Numbered from the stretch's first letter, positions 42,508 to 51,902 are shown. The stretch is 64,000 bases of DNA from JAHRVQ01 sp051278195 (GCA_051278195.1 JBNMQM010000017.1:7489-71488); one strand, 5' to 3'. Notes: generated by a model from the sequence alone, not told the origin. Translations and numbers: made by a program.

Positions 42508-42984
42508 CTAGTTGTTGTGGGCCTTCATGAGCCGCGCTTTGTCTCGATTCCAGTCTCGGTCCTTCATGGTCGCGCGCTTGTCGTGCAATTTTTTACCCGT
42601 CGCCAGTGCGATCTCGAGTTTGACGTGATTCGCCTTCCAGTAGATCGATAGCGCAACACAGGTCTGGCCTTTCGCTTGGGTGGCGTTGACCAGTCTAGCA
42701 ATCTCTTGCCTGTGTAATAGCAGTTTTCGGACTCGGGTGGGCTCCGCCAGAATGTGCGTAACAGCAGTTTGCAGCGGAGTAATGCTCATATTGCTGATAA
42801 AAGCCTCGCCGCCTTTCACAAAGACATAGCTTTCCGTTAGCTGGCACTTACCTTCGCGCAGGGATTTCACTTCCCAGCCAGCTAAGACGATACCGGCTTC
42901 AAGCTTATCTTCGATCTCAAATTCAAATCGGGCTCGCTTGTTTCTAGCGATGTTGCCCGTTGATTTTTGTGGTTTTTTGGCCAT
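42508..42984 (-). CDS. smpB: SsrA-binding protein SmpB
   Basis: Carries tmRNA into stalled ribosomes. It has 158 residues with a beta-barrel core (IEDKLEAGIVLAGWEVKSLR, then GKCQLTESYVFVKGGEAFI) and a basic C-terminal tail KKLHDKRATMKDRDWNRDKA that mimics the tRNA decoding stem. Immediately upstream of ssrA on the same strand. Confidence 0.97.
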   Translation of the reverse strand: MAKKPQKSTGNIARNKRARFEFEIEDKLEAGIVLAGWEVKSLREGKCQLTESYVFVKGGEAFISNMSITPLQTAVTHILAEPTRVRKLLLHRQEIARLVNATQAKGQTCVALSIYWKANHVKLEIALATGKKLHDKRATMKDRDWNRDKARLMKAHNN

Positions 42985-43095
42985 GACGGTCTCTCATATT
43001 GGACGATCATTATAGAGGGCCTCCCTGAGGGCGCAAGTCTCGCGCGAAGCCTCTTGATTCAAGGTAGCCTGATGATTGCTTATTGAGGCGGTGGA

Positions 43096-43137
43096 CTAAA
43101 TACCTGACAATGCTTGAAATCATTTTCAGGTATTTAG
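43096..43137 (+). promoter_or_regulatory. 12-bp inverted repeat ending one base before a start codon
   Basis: CTAAATACCTGA (43096-43107) and TCAGGTATTTAG (43126-43137) are perfect reverse complements around an 18-nt spacer. The right arm contains the only Shine-Dalgarno-like AGG (43128-43130) and ends one base before the ATG at 43139. In mRNA the stem would hide the ribosome-binding site; in DNA it could be an operator. Confidence 0.75.
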
Positions 43138-43138
43138 G

Positions 43139-44491
43139 ATGTCCCCAACTGAATCCGTACACGGCATGTGGTCCTCCCGCCTTATGTTTATTCTGGCGGC
43201 TGCAGGTTCTGCTGTGGGGCTGGGTAACATCTGGCGGTTCCCCTACATTGCTGGAGAAAACGGCGGCGGCGCTTTTGTTCTGGTCTACCTGATCTGTATT
43301 TTTCTGATCGGAATCCCGATCCTCAGCTCAGAAATTCTGCTCGGCAGGGCCGGCCGACAAAGCCCAATCAACACCATGCTAGGGCTGGTCAAGCGCTCAG
43401 GCGCCAACAGAGGCTGGAATGTGATCGGTTGGATGGGAGCGTTGGCTGGATTCATGATTTTGTCTTTTTATGCAGTGATTGCTGGTTGGGCCATGGCCTA
43501 TGTTGCAGAATCTGCTTCTGGCACGTTTGTCGGCGTGGACAGCGATGGTGCGACCAAGGCGTTTAACGATTTTGTCGGTGACCCCGCCCAGGTACTTTTT
43601 TGGCATGCCATCTTTATGGTGATGACGATCTTTATCGTCGGACGTGGCGTCAACGAAGGTCTTGAGAAAGCGGTTAAATACTTAATGCCGGCCTTGCTTG
43701 TATTGCTGCTGATATTGGTTGGTTACGCTTCTACCACTGGGTATTTCGGTGAGGGTTTGTCATTTCTCTTCTCGCTTAACTTCGACAAGCTCACTTGGAA
43801 TGGTGTGCTGATGGCGATGGGTCAAGCGTTCTTTACGTTGAGTCTGGGCATGGGCGCCATCATGACTTATGGCGCCTATATGCCAAAGGATGCCTCAATC
43901 GTAAAATCGGCAACCATCATCGCGTTGATAGATACCAGTGTCGCTTTGCTGGCTGGGATGGCCATCTTCCCGCTGGTGTTTGCTAACGGCCTTGAGAGTA
44001 GTTCCGGTCCCGGTCTGATGTTTGTGACTCTGCCGCTTGCCTTCGGCCAGATGAGTGGTGGCGTGGTGTTCGGTACCTTGTTCTTTTTGTTAGTCACTTT
44101 TGCGGCGATCACCTCTGCGATTTCCCTTATTGAGCCGGCGCTGGCATGGCTGGTAGAGCATCTGCACGTTAGCCGTGTTCGCGGTTCAATTCTTGTGGGT
44201 GGTGTTGCCTGGTTTGTGGGCTTGGGCAGCGCGTTTTCAACCAATATCTGGTCTGACCTCATGATTTTGCCTGGGATGAATTTTTTCGACACGATGGACT
44301 ACGTCTCTAACAATATCATGCTGCCGCTCGGCGGCATGTTGATCGCGCTGTTCTGCGGTTGGGCGCTAGATAAGTCCGTCAGCGAAGAGCAGCTGCAGTT
44401 GTCGAGTGCGCAGTTTGCGATCTGGCAGGTGCTGGTGAGGTTTGTGGCGCCGTTAGCAGTGGGCGCTGTATTTGTTCTGACGTTTATCTAA
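43139..44491 (+). CDS. Sodium-dependent transporter, NSS/SLC6 family
   Basis: 450 residues, about 11-12 membrane helices. FILAAAGSAVGLGNIWRFPY is the hallmark first helix with the sodium and substrate site, and GAIMTYGAYM belongs to the unwound sixth helix. It is a LeuT-like symporter of amino acids or related solutes; the substrate is not predictable. Its stop overlaps the ratA start by 1 nt. The start codon abuts a 12-bp inverted repeat, suggesting control of translation or transcription at this point. Confidence 0.92.
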   Translation: MSPTESVHGMWSSRLMFILAAAGSAVGLGNIWRFPYIAGENGGGAFVLVYLICIFLIGIPILSSEILLGRAGRQSPINTMLGLVKRSGANRGWNVIGWMGALAGFMILSFYAVIAGWAMAYVAESASGTFVGVDSDGATKAFNDFVGDPAQVLFWHAIFMVMTIFIVGRGVNEGLEKAVKYLMPALLVLLLILVGYASTTGYFGEGLSFLFSLNFDKLTWNGVLMAMGQAFFTLSLGMGAIMTYGAYMPKDASIVKSATIIALIDTSVALLAGMAIFPLVFANGLESSSGPGLMFVTLPLAFGQMSGGVVFGTLFFLLVTFAAITSAISLIEPALAWLVEHLHVSRVRGSILVGGVAWFVGLGSAFSTNIWSDLMILPGMNFFDTMDYVSNNIMLPLGGMLIALFCGWALDKSVSEEQLQLSSAQFAIWQVLVRFVAPLAVGAVFVLTFI

Positions 44492-44925
44492 TGCGAAGCA
44501 TCCAGCGATCGGCGCTTGTGCCGTATTCGCCTCGGCAGATGTTCGATGTTGTGAACAATGTTGCTCGTTATAGCGAATATCTGCCTTGGTGCGATAGTAG
44601 TCGGATCATAAGTGAATCCGAATTCGAAATGGTCGCGAGCATCTCGCTGAAGGCAACCGGTATTCGGCAAAGCTTTACGACGCGCAACACATTGGACCAA
44701 CCTAATAGAATTTCCATGGCGCATATGGAGGGACTTTTTTCATCTCTTCACGGCGAGTGGTATTTCAAGGCTCTGGGTGAAGACGGTTGTCGGGTGAGTC
44801 TTGATCTCAATTTTGATGTGCCGAGGACGCTCGCGGCTGTCGGTGCGGGTCGGGTCTTTGATCATGCGGCCGATAAGATGGTGGATGTGTTTTGCGTTCG
44901 AGCGAGTGAACTGTATGGCAGCTGA
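44491..44925 (+). CDS. ratA: RatA/coenzyme Q-binding START-domain protein
   Basis: 144 residues, SRPBCC/START fold. RSALVPYSPRQMFDVVNNVA and EYLPWCDSSRI are the conserved family stretches shared with CoQ10 proteins and the E. coli ribosome-association toxin RatA. Next to rnfH as usual in gammaproteobacteria. Whether it acts as a toxin or a quinone/lipid chaperone is open. Confidence 0.92.
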   Translation: MRSIQRSALVPYSPRQMFDVVNNVARYSEYLPWCDSSRIISESEFEMVASISLKATGIRQSFTTRNTLDQPNRISMAHMEGLFSSLHGEWYFKALGEDGCRVSLDLNFDVPRTLAAVGAGRVFDHAADKMVDVFCVRASELYGS

Positions 44926-45214
44926 GGTTATGGTTGAGATAGTGGTTGAGGTCGTTTATGTCACAAAGAGTCGTCAGTTTTTAACATCAGTGACGCTCGC
45001 TGCTGGCAGCAGAGTAGATCAAAGTATTGAAGCCTCTGGTTTGTTCGACGACTTTCCTGAGCTGGAATCGAATGAAACCCAGGTGGGTATCTATGGCAAG
45101 AAAGTGTCTAGGGACCGGGTACTGGCAGATGGTGATCGGGTGGAAGTCTATCGACCGCTAGAAATAGACCCCATGCAAGCGCGGCGCAATCGAGCGGCCC
45201 GCAAGAAGCCCTAA
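44915..45214 (+). CDS. rnfH: RnfH-family ubiquitin-like protein
   Basis: 99 residues from the ATG at 44915, overlapping ratA by 11 nt; another ATG at 44930 is possible. VEVVYVTKSRQFLTSVTLAA opens a beta-grasp fold and GDRVEVYRPLEIDPMQARR closes it; both are family signatures. Historically named for the Rnf complex; function still unclear. Confidence 0.9.
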   Translation: MAAEVMVEIVVEVVYVTKSRQFLTSVTLAAGSRVDQSIEASGLFDDFPELESNETQVGIYGKKVSRDRVLADGDRVEVYRPLEIDPMQARRNRAARKKP

Positions 45215-45227
45215 TTGGGGCTGCTCG

Positions 45228-45575
45228 TTAGGATTTGGTCGCAAGGGCATCGGATGGTGCGTAGTCGCCCTCAAAGTAGCTCAAGCGCTCATCGATAAAA
45301 TAAACCTGTAGGTTTTGCTGATGTCTCGTCAAGCCCGGGATGTCGATGGTGTAGATGTAGTCCCAGCGATCTTTGTCCAGGTGGTCGTCGATAACGGGAT
45401 TGCCCAACACGAACTGAACCTGGCGCTTGGTCATACCGGGTTTCAATTTGTCGATCATGGTTTGAGTGACCACGTTGCCCTGTTGAATGGTGATTCGATG
45501 TACCCCAGGGAACTCATATGTGGAACATCCGGGCAGTAGTGCTAACAGCATCAGTAGGAAGTAATATTTTCGCAT
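45228..45575 (-). CDS. bamE: Outer-membrane assembly lipoprotein BamE
   Basis: 115 residues from the ATG at 45575. The signal peptide has lipobox LLPGC near residue 16. The SmpA/OmlA domain shows LKPGMTKRQVQFVLGNPVI and WDYIYTI. It is the small lipoprotein of the BAM complex. The frame continues upstream to 45626 but without a lipoprotein leader. Divergent from fur, the standard gammaproteobacterial order. Confidence 0.95.
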   Translation of the reverse strand: MRKYYFLLMLLALLPGCSTYEFPGVHRITIQQGNVVTQTMIDKLKPGMTKRQVQFVLGNPVIDDHLDKDRWDYIYTIDIPGLTRHQQNLQVYFIDERLSYFEGDYAPSDALATKS

Positions 45576-45691
45576 TTGTCTTGGTTTCACTTTGCTTTGT
45601 TGCCAACCGCTAAGAATCTTTGGCAATTGATTTTGAAAAACGGGATACTACACCAAACCTTCAATCGCTTTAACCCCGGGCAATATATCCT

Positions 45692-46108
45692 ATGCCAGCT
45701 GAAACTCAGGGAATCAAAGACGCCGGACTTAAAATCACTTTGCCTCGCGTTAAGATTCTCCAAATACTAGAAAGTTCAAGTATCCATCATATGAGTGCAG
45801 AAGACGTCTATAAGACGCTTTTGACCAATGGGGAGGAAATTGGGCTGGCGACGGTATACCGGGTTCTCACGCAGTTCGAAGATGCAGGTCTGGTCGTCCG
45901 GCATAATTTCGAAGGCGGCCACTCAGTCTTCGAGGTGGCAACAGAAGAGCATCACGATCATATCGTCTGTGTTAAATGCGGGAGAGTGGAAGAGTTTCGA
46001 GATGACGAGATTGAGGCCAGGCAGAAGTTGGTGGCCAACAGTCTTGGTTTCGAGCTGACGGACCACAACTTGAACATGTACGGTCTCTGTCCCGATTGTC
46101 GAAAATAG
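45692..46108 (+). CDS. fur: Ferric uptake regulator Fur
   Basis: 138 residues. The N-terminal winged helix recognises iron boxes (AGLKITLPRVKILQILE, GLATVYRVLTQFEDAGLV). The C-terminal metal/dimer domain has EEHHDHIVCVKCGRVEEF and CPDCRK, which include the regulatory and structural metal ligands. Converges with recN; the gap is only 7 nt. Confidence 0.96.
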   Translation: MPAETQGIKDAGLKITLPRVKILQILESSSIHHMSAEDVYKTLLTNGEEIGLATVYRVLTQFEDAGLVVRHNFEGGHSVFEVATEEHHDHIVCVKCGRVEEFRDDEIEARQKLVANSLGFELTDHNLNMYGLCPDCRK

Positions 46109-46115
46109 CCAGTTT

Positions 46116-47798
46116 TTAGCCTTGAGCGCTCTGGTACATCTCTTCAGCGTGGGCAATCGAGTGCTCTGTCATATCCAATCCGCCTAGCATTCGAGCAATT
46201 TCTTTTACTCTTGCGACATCATCCAGCTGTTTTACAAGGCTAGTCGCTTGTTTGCCATTGCTCGATTTCTCAACGATCAGATGTTGATGGCCTTGAGCAG
46301 CGACCTGGGGTAGATGCGTCACGCAAATAATCTGCGCCTTTTGGCCTAAATTCCGTAGCAGAGTGCCTACCACTTCAGCCACGCCACCGCCGATACCGAC
46401 ATCGACTTCATCAAAGACCAGGCTCGGCACTCTCGAAGTGTCGGCGGTAATCACTTGTATGGCGAGGCTGATTCGGGACAGTTCGCCACCAGACGCGATT
46501 TTGTTGAGCGCTCTGGGTGTTTGGCCTGGGTTGGTGCTAATCAAAAATTCGATATCTTCCAAGCCATTGGGGCCGAGCTTGTCTGTGGTGCTGGCTGTGG
46601 CGACCGGGGTCAGCGCGACGGCGAACACAGCGCCTGCCATGCCAAGGTTGGCGAGCTGCCCGGATACGGCCTTTTCAATCGTTTTCGCGGCCTTTTTACG
46701 TTTCGTGGAGAGCTGCCCTGCGATCTTTAGGTAATCCTGCTTTAGGCTGACCAGCTTTACTTCTAGTTCAGCAGCCTCTGAATCGATATTTTGCAATGTC
46801 GCGAGTTCAGCTTGGATCGTGACGACCAAGCTGGAAATTTGTTCCGGTTTGAGGCGGTGCTTACGGCTTAGATCGTAAATGGCTGTTAAGCGTTCTTCGA
46901 CCTCCTGCAGGCGGGCAGGGTTGATCTCAAAGCCGGCGCTGAATCGGTGCAAGTCCGCGACTGCTTCTTCTAGCTGAATCTTAGCCGAGGTCAGCATTTC
47001 TAGGATAGGCGCCAGTTCTGGTTGCTCGAGCCCTGATAAATGCTGAATACCAAGACTCACCTGTTCGACCGCTGCAGAATGGTTTTCACTCTCGCACAGC
47101 TGGATAACGCTTTGGCAAGCGGACAGGATGTTTTCACCATTCGAAAGTCTTTTCTGTTCAGCCTCAAGTGCCTGATCTTCGCCAGCCTTTAGGCTAAGTT
47201 GTTCAATTTCTTCCAGTTGATAGGCTAGCAGCTGAGCCCTTGCGGTTTGTTCTTCAGTGCTGCTGACAATCTCTTCGAGTCGAACTCGAGTCGTTTCATA
47301 GGTTGTCTGAAGGCTTTTGACCTTGGCTGACAAATCTAGGACACCGGCAAATTCGTCTAGCAACTTTCGATGTGTATCTCGTTTTAACAAAGACTGATGT
47401 TCGTGCTGGGAGTGGATGTCGGCGAGGGTATCCCCCAGTGTCTTTAGGTCGCCAAGGGTGCAAGGCGCGCCGTTGATAAATGCCCGCGAGCGACCTTCTT
47501 TGGTGATGACGCGCCGTAGAATGCATTCAGCATCCTCGGTATTCAGATCGTGTTCTTCAAGCCACGCCTTCGCATCGCTGTTTTGACTGATGTCAAAACT
47601 TGCAAAAATTTCTGTCTTATCGCCATGTAAGCCAACGCTATGGGCGTCAGCCCGGTTACCCAGTGTTAGCGCCAAGGCATCCAGCATGATGGATTTGCCC
47701 GCGCCAGTTTCACCGGAAACGACCGTCATGCCTGCTGACAGATCCAACTCAAGTTGATCGACCAGGGCAAAATTATTAATAGTAAGGTGACTTAGCAT
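46116..47798 (-). CDS. recN: DNA repair protein RecN
   Basis: SMC-like ATPase in double-strand-break repair, 560 residues. Walker A is VVSGETGAGKSI near residue 30, a long coiled coil spans about 150-370, and LASGGELSRISLAIQV (signature) and LVFDEVDVGIGG (Walker B) lie near 430-465. Divergent from hrcA. No clear LexA box was seen upstream. Confidence 0.95.
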   Translation of the reverse strand: MLSHLTINNFALVDQLELDLSAGMTVVSGETGAGKSIMLDALALTLGNRADAHSVGLHGDKTEIFASFDISQNSDAKAWLEEHDLNTEDAECILRRVITKEGRSRAFINGAPCTLGDLKTLGDTLADIHSQHEHQSLLKRDTHRKLLDEFAGVLDLSAKVKSLQTTYETTRVRLEEIVSSTEEQTARAQLLAYQLEEIEQLSLKAGEDQALEAEQKRLSNGENILSACQSVIQLCESENHSAAVEQVSLGIQHLSGLEQPELAPILEMLTSAKIQLEEAVADLHRFSAGFEINPARLQEVEERLTAIYDLSRKHRLKPEQISSLVVTIQAELATLQNIDSEAAELEVKLVSLKQDYLKIAGQLSTKRKKAAKTIEKAVSGQLANLGMAGAVFAVALTPVATASTTDKLGPNGLEDIEFLISTNPGQTPRALNKIASGGELSRISLAIQVITADTSRVPSLVFDEVDVGIGGGVAEVVGTLLRNLGQKAQIICVTHLPQVAAQGHQHLIVEKSSNGKQATSLVKQLDDVARVKEIARMLGGLDMTEHSIAHAEEMYQSAQG

Positions 47799-47867
47799 CT
47801 AGACTCCCGCTTTCAAGGTACATTAAACAAACTAAGTCCCCATGGCGCAATGATCGTCCGTCTCTGA

Positions 47868-47896
47868 TTGGTAACATTTTGTGGGTGATGTATATT
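47868..47896 (+). promoter_or_regulatory. Sigma-70 promoter of hrcA
   Basis: TTGGTA (47868-47873), 17-nt spacer, TATATT (47891-47896). Start point expected near 47903, 24 nt before the GTG. Confidence 0.6.
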
Positions 47897-47926
47897 TGGC
47901 GCTATACGTCTTAAGAGATATGACTT

Positions 47927-48979
47927 GTGAGCGAGCTACCGGAAACCAGCGCCAAAGAGCAGATCCTGCTAAAGCATCTGGTGGAGCGCTATATTTTGGA
48001 TGGGCAGCCGGTGGGATCGAAAACCCTGGCTCAGACTTCAGTGCTGAATATCAGTCCTGCCAGCATTCGCAACGTCATGGCCGATCTAGAGGCCAAGGGC
48101 TATGTCGCATCCCCTCACGCTTCTGCGGGACGGATACCTACCCAGCAGGGTTATAGGCTGTTTGTTGACAACCTACTGACCATTCAGCCACTAGACAACA
48201 TTGACCTGACCCAGGTCAGTCGTCAGCTTGACCCCGACATGTCTGCTCAGGAACTGGTGGAATCGGCCTCTAGCATTCTGTCTGAAGTGACTCATATGGC
48301 GGGTTTGGTGACAATTCCGCGCCGTGATCGAACCATTCTGCGGCACATGGAATTTTTGCCTCTTAGTGATCAGCGAGTGCTGGTTATTTTGGTGCTCGAC
48401 GATCATGAGGTTCAAAACCGAGTGATTCAAACCGGGTCTGAGTACTCAGAAATCCAGTTGCGAGAAGCCGCAAATTTCATCAATCAGTCGTTTGTGGGGC
48501 AGGATGTGATGCAGGTTCGTAAGCGATTGATCGAATCTATGCAAAACGATCGAGATAGCATGAACTCCCTTATGGCGACTGCGCTTGAGATCGCAGAGCA
48601 AAGTTTGCCCAATGACGAGGACGAGACTGCGGATTATGTGTTGGCTGGGCAGGAAAATTTATTCGATCTTGAGCATGATAATGCGACTTCAGATTTGCGC
48701 GCGCTGTTTCAAGCCTTTTCAACCAAAAGTGACATTCTGGATTTGCTGGATCGCTCTTTGGAAACCAAAGGGATTCAGCTGTTCATTGGCCAGGAGTCCG
48801 GATACCAAATTCTGGACGAGTGCAGTGTCGTCACATCTGCCTATCGAATCGATGGCAAACAAGTCGGGGTATTAGGCGTGGTTGGACCAACGCGTATGCC
48901 TTATGACCGGATAATTCCTGCTGTTGATGTGACTGCGCGGCTTTTGTCTGCCGCGCTCGGCGGCGTCCGCTCTCGCTAG
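47927..48979 (+). CDS. hrcA: Heat-inducible transcription repressor HrcA
   Basis: 350 residues. The N-terminal winged helix has LKHLVERYILDGQPVGSKTL and NISPASIRNVMADLEAKGYV. A GAF-like middle and C-terminal domain ends with GVLGVVGPTRMPYDRIIPAV. HrcA represses chaperone operons at CIRCE elements. No CIRCE (TTAGCACTC-N9-GAGTGCTAA) was seen in front of grpE, dnaK or hrcA here, so its target is probably elsewhere (e.g. groESL). GTG start. Confidence 0.95.
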   Translation: MSELPETSAKEQILLKHLVERYILDGQPVGSKTLAQTSVLNISPASIRNVMADLEAKGYVASPHASAGRIPTQQGYRLFVDNLLTIQPLDNIDLTQVSRQLDPDMSAQELVESASSILSEVTHMAGLVTIPRRDRTILRHMEFLPLSDQRVLVILVLDDHEVQNRVIQTGSEYSEIQLREAANFINQSFVGQDVMQVRKRLIESMQNDRDSMNSLMATALEIAEQSLPNDEDETADYVLAGQENLFDLEHDNATSDLRALFQAFSTKSDILDLLDRSLETKGIQLFIGQESGYQILDECSVVTSAYRIDGKQVGVLGVVGPTRMPYDRIIPAVDVTARLLSAALGGVRSR

Positions 48980-49044
48980 TCAGGCTGGATCTTGCCGCTA
49001 AATGTGTCATTCAACGTCCTTTGATGCATCAGATTTAAAGAAAG

Positions 49045-49076
49045 CCCTTGAATGGAGTAGGGGTAATCCCCATATA
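49045..49076 (+). promoter_or_regulatory. Sigma-32 heat-shock promoter of grpE-dnaK-dnaJ
   Basis: CCCTTGAA (49045-49052) and CCCCATATA (49068-49076) with a 15-nt spacer match the sigma-32 consensus CTTGAA-N11-16-CCCCAT almost perfectly, 40 nt before the grpE ATG. Confidence 0.9.
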
Positions 49077-49115
49077 CCCCCCACGTGTGTTTATTAGCCT
49101 GTGGAAAGCGGTGTT

Positions 49116-49742
49116 ATGGCCAGTTCCGATCATGAAAACGATCTAGAGAAAAATACTAAACCAGACGAAGCAGAGCTGGTTCAATCGAGCGCGGAAGGCG
49201 AAAACGTCGAAGCTGAGCTATTTGCTGCTGATGCGCAAATGACGCCAGAGCTTGCTGCGGCACTTGAGGAGGTCGCCAAATATCGCGACGTTGCGCTTCG
49301 AGCCGAGGCAGAAATGGAAAATGTTCGTCGTCGTGCGATGCGCGATGTCGAGCACGCCCACAAATATGGGCTCGAAAAGCTGATTCAGAACCTTTTGCCA
49401 GTGATTGATAGCCTCGAGAAGGGTGTTGAGTCTGCCCAGCAGGTCGGTGCCGACGACGGCGCCACAAAAGCAATCGTGGAAGGCATGAGTCTGTGTTTGA
49501 AGATGCTTGGCGACGTCATGGCAAAAGAAGGGCTTAGCATTGTCGATCCATCTGGCGAACCCTTTGACCCAAAGCTGCACCAAGCGATGTCTATGGTTGA
49601 AAACCCAGATATGGAACCCAATTCCGTCGTTGCTGTCATGCAAAAAGGCTATACCTTGAACGAACGATTGGTTCGTCCCGCGATGGTGATGGTATCCAAA
49701 GCGCCTGCTGGTGAAGCTGGCAGCGTAGACGAAACAGTATAG
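49116..49742 (+). CDS. grpE: Nucleotide exchange factor GrpE
   Basis: 208 residues from the ATG at 49116 (a GTG at 49101 is in frame but less well spaced from GGAAAG). An acidic N-terminal tail is followed by the long helix RAEAEMENVRRRAMRDVEHA and a C-terminal beta domain with GVMAKEGLSIVDPSG and VVAVMQKGYTLNERLVRPAM. Releases ADP from DnaK. Under the sigma-32 promoter at 49045. Confidence 0.95.
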   Translation: MASSDHENDLEKNTKPDEAELVQSSAEGENVEAELFAADAQMTPELAAALEEVAKYRDVALRAEAEMENVRRRAMRDVEHAHKYGLEKLIQNLLPVIDSLEKGVESAQQVGADDGATKAIVEGMSLCLKMLGDVMAKEGLSIVDPSGEPFDPKLHQAMSMVENPDMEPNSVVAVMQKGYTLNERLVRPAMVMVSKAPAGEAGSVDETV

Positions 49743-49843
49743 AGAATTACCTAGCACCGACTTGAAAACATGCAAGCGGTGCCAATATACAGAACTGAAA
49801 TTGAATTGATTCGGCGCAGAAGCCGGAAATCTGGAGAAGGCAA

Positions 49844-51763
49844 ATGGGTAGGATTATCGGTATCGACCTTGGCACAACAAATTCCTGTGTTGCGGTTATG
49901 GAAGGCAAGTCAGCAAAAATTATTGAAAACTCCGAGGGTGATCGCACCACGCCTTCAGTCATTGGTTATGCAGATGACGATGAGATTCTGGTCGGTCAGT
50001 CTGCAAAACGCCAGGCTGTCACCAATCCGCAGAACACGTTATTTGCAATCAAGCGACTGATCGGTCGTAAATTCAAAGATGAGGTTGTTCAGCGTGACAT
50101 CAAGATGGTGCCTTATAAGATTGTTGCCGCTGACAATGGAGATGCCTGGGTTGAAGTGAAGGGCAAGAAAATGGCTCCGCCACAAGTGTCTGCTCAAGTG
50201 CTGGCTAAAATGAAGAAAACAGCCGAAGACTACTTGGGCGAGCCGGTCACTGAAGCCGTGATTACAGTGCCTGCTTACTTCAATGACTCTCAACGTCAGG
50301 CCACTAAAGACGCGGGCAAAATTGCCGGTCTTGATGTGAAGCGGATCATTAACGAGCCCACAGCTGCTGCCCTTGCGTACGGCATGGACAAGAACCCCGG
50401 CGATGCCACGATTGCGGTATATGACCTCGGTGGTGGTACTTTTGATATCTCTATCATCGAAATTGCTGACGTTGATGGCGAGAAGCAGTTTGAAGTGTTG
50501 TCCACGAACGGTGATACGTTCCTGGGTGGAGAAGACTTTGATATGCGTCTCATCGATTATCTTGCTGACGAATTCAAAAAGCAGGAAGGCATGGATCTAC
50601 ACAATGATCCCCTTGCGCTCCAACGTCTAAAGGAAGCTGCTGAAAAGGCGAAGATCGAATTGTCCTCTAGTCAGCAAACGGAAGTGAACCTGCCTTATAT
50701 TACGGCAGATGGGTCGGGTCCTAAGCACCTCGTGATCAAAGTGACACGATCAAAGCTGGAATCACTGGTAGAAGATCTTGTGGATAGCACGTTAGAGCCT
50801 CTGCGGATGGCCATGAAAGACGCGGATACCAGTATATCGGATATCAGCGACATCATCCTTGTGGGCGGCCAGACTCGGATGCCCATGGTTCAGGAAAAGG
50901 TTAAAGCATTCTTCAACAAGGAAGCTCGCAAAGACGTCAACCCTGACGAGGCTGTGGCGCTCGGTGCATCTATCCAAGCTGCTGTGCTGTCGGGTGATGT
51001 TAAAGATGTCTTGTTGCTTGATGTCACGCCCCTATCCTTGGGTATTGAAACCATGGGTGGCGTGATGAGTAATCTGATCGAAAAGAACACTACGATCCCA
51101 ACCAAGAAATCCCAAGTGTTTTCAACAGCAGAAGACAATCAGCCAGCGGTGACCATTCACGTGTTGCAGGGCGAGCGAAAGCAATCTGGACAGAATAAAT
51201 CTCTGGGTCGATTTGATCTAAGTGATATTCCGCCATCGCCACGCGGATCACCCCAAATTGAGGTGAGCTTTGACCTCGACGCGAACGGTATCTTGAATGT
51301 TTCGGCAAAGGACAAGGCGACAGGCAAAGAACAGTCTATCGTTATTAAGGCTTCCTCGGGATTGTCCGACGAAGAAATCGAAAAGATGGTTCAGGACGCT
51401 GAGGCAAATGCTGAAGAAGATCTGAAGTTCGAGGAAATGGTGGCGGTGCGCAATCAAGCTGATGGTTTGATTCATGCGACACGCAAAACCCTCGAGGAAG
51501 CGGAAGACGCAACCGACGAGGAGAAGACCGCGATCGAGACGGCTATATCTGAACTAGAAGAAGCACTGAAAGGTGGTGATAAAGCTGCAATCGAAGCTAA
51601 GACTCAAGCTCTGACTGAAGCTTCTTCTGGGCTCGCGCAGCGCATGTATGCCAAGCAGGCAGAGCAAGCGCAGGACGATTCAGGTGAATCAGCAGGCAGT
51701 TCTGAAAGTGCAGATTCAGATGCGGTAGATGCTGAATTCGAGGAAGTAAAAGACGACAAATAG
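49844..51763 (+). CDS. dnaK: Chaperone DnaK (Hsp70)
   Basis: 639 residues. IIGIDLGTTNSCVAVMEG, the second phosphate motif IAVYDLGGGTFDISII and ILVGGQTRMPMVQ form the ATPase. The substrate domain starts after LLLDVTPLSLGIET, and the helical lid ends in an acidic tail finishing EEVKDDK. GGAGAAGG precedes the ATG. A terminator-like hairpin follows, which would lower dnaJ expression relative to dnaK. Confidence 0.97.
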   Translation: MGRIIGIDLGTTNSCVAVMEGKSAKIIENSEGDRTTPSVIGYADDDEILVGQSAKRQAVTNPQNTLFAIKRLIGRKFKDEVVQRDIKMVPYKIVAADNGDAWVEVKGKKMAPPQVSAQVLAKMKKTAEDYLGEPVTEAVITVPAYFNDSQRQATKDAGKIAGLDVKRIINEPTAAALAYGMDKNPGDATIAVYDLGGGTFDISIIEIADVDGEKQFEVLSTNGDTFLGGEDFDMRLIDYLADEFKKQEGMDLHNDPLALQRLKEAAEKAKIELSSSQQTEVNLPYITADGSGPKHLVIKVTRSKLESLVEDLVDSTLEPLRMAMKDADTSISDISDIILVGGQTRMPMVQEKVKAFFNKEARKDVNPDEAVALGASIQAAVLSGDVKDVLLLDVTPLSLGIETMGGVMSNLIEKNTTIPTKKSQVFSTAEDNQPAVTIHVLQGERKQSGQNKSLGRFDLSDIPPSPRGSPQIEVSFDLDANGILNVSAKDKATGKEQSIVIKASSGLSDEEIEKMVQDAEANAEEDLKFEEMVAVRNQADGLIHATRKTLEEAEDATDEEKTAIETAISELEEALKGGDKAAIEAKTQALTEASSGLAQRMYAKQAEQAQDDSGESAGSSESADSDAVDAEFEEVKDDK

Positions 51764-51771
51764 CGAAGTGT

Positions 51772-51837
51772 AGGGGCTAGCTATTACGCTGCCCCTGGCT
51801 TTCCTTTTTTGACAAATACCGGGTTTACCGGTTTTTT
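51772..51837 (+). terminator. Two tandem hairpins between dnaK and dnaJ
   Basis: First: AGGGGC-T-AGC (51772-51781) pairs with GCTGCCCCT (51788-51796), then GGCTTTCCTTTTTT, a good intrinsic terminator. Second: ACCGG (51818-51822) with CCGGT (51828-51832), then six T. Both precede dnaJ, suggesting attenuation. Confidence 0.75.
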
Positions 51838-51873
51838 GCGTTTCATTTTTTGCGTTTTATTTATTAGGTTTCA
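51832..51873 (+). repeat. Three degenerate 14-bp units in the dnaK-dnaJ gap
   Basis: TTTTTTGCGTTTCA, TTTTTTGCGTTTTA and TTTATTAGGTTTCA follow one another directly after the second hairpin. Confidence 0.6.
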
Positions 51874-51902
51874 TCGCAAACACAATAAGAAGATAACGAC
51901 AC

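Noticed and set aside
47927..49116. CIRCE element for HrcA
   Set aside because: No TTAGCACTC/GAGTGCTAA pair found around hrcA, grpE or dnaK.
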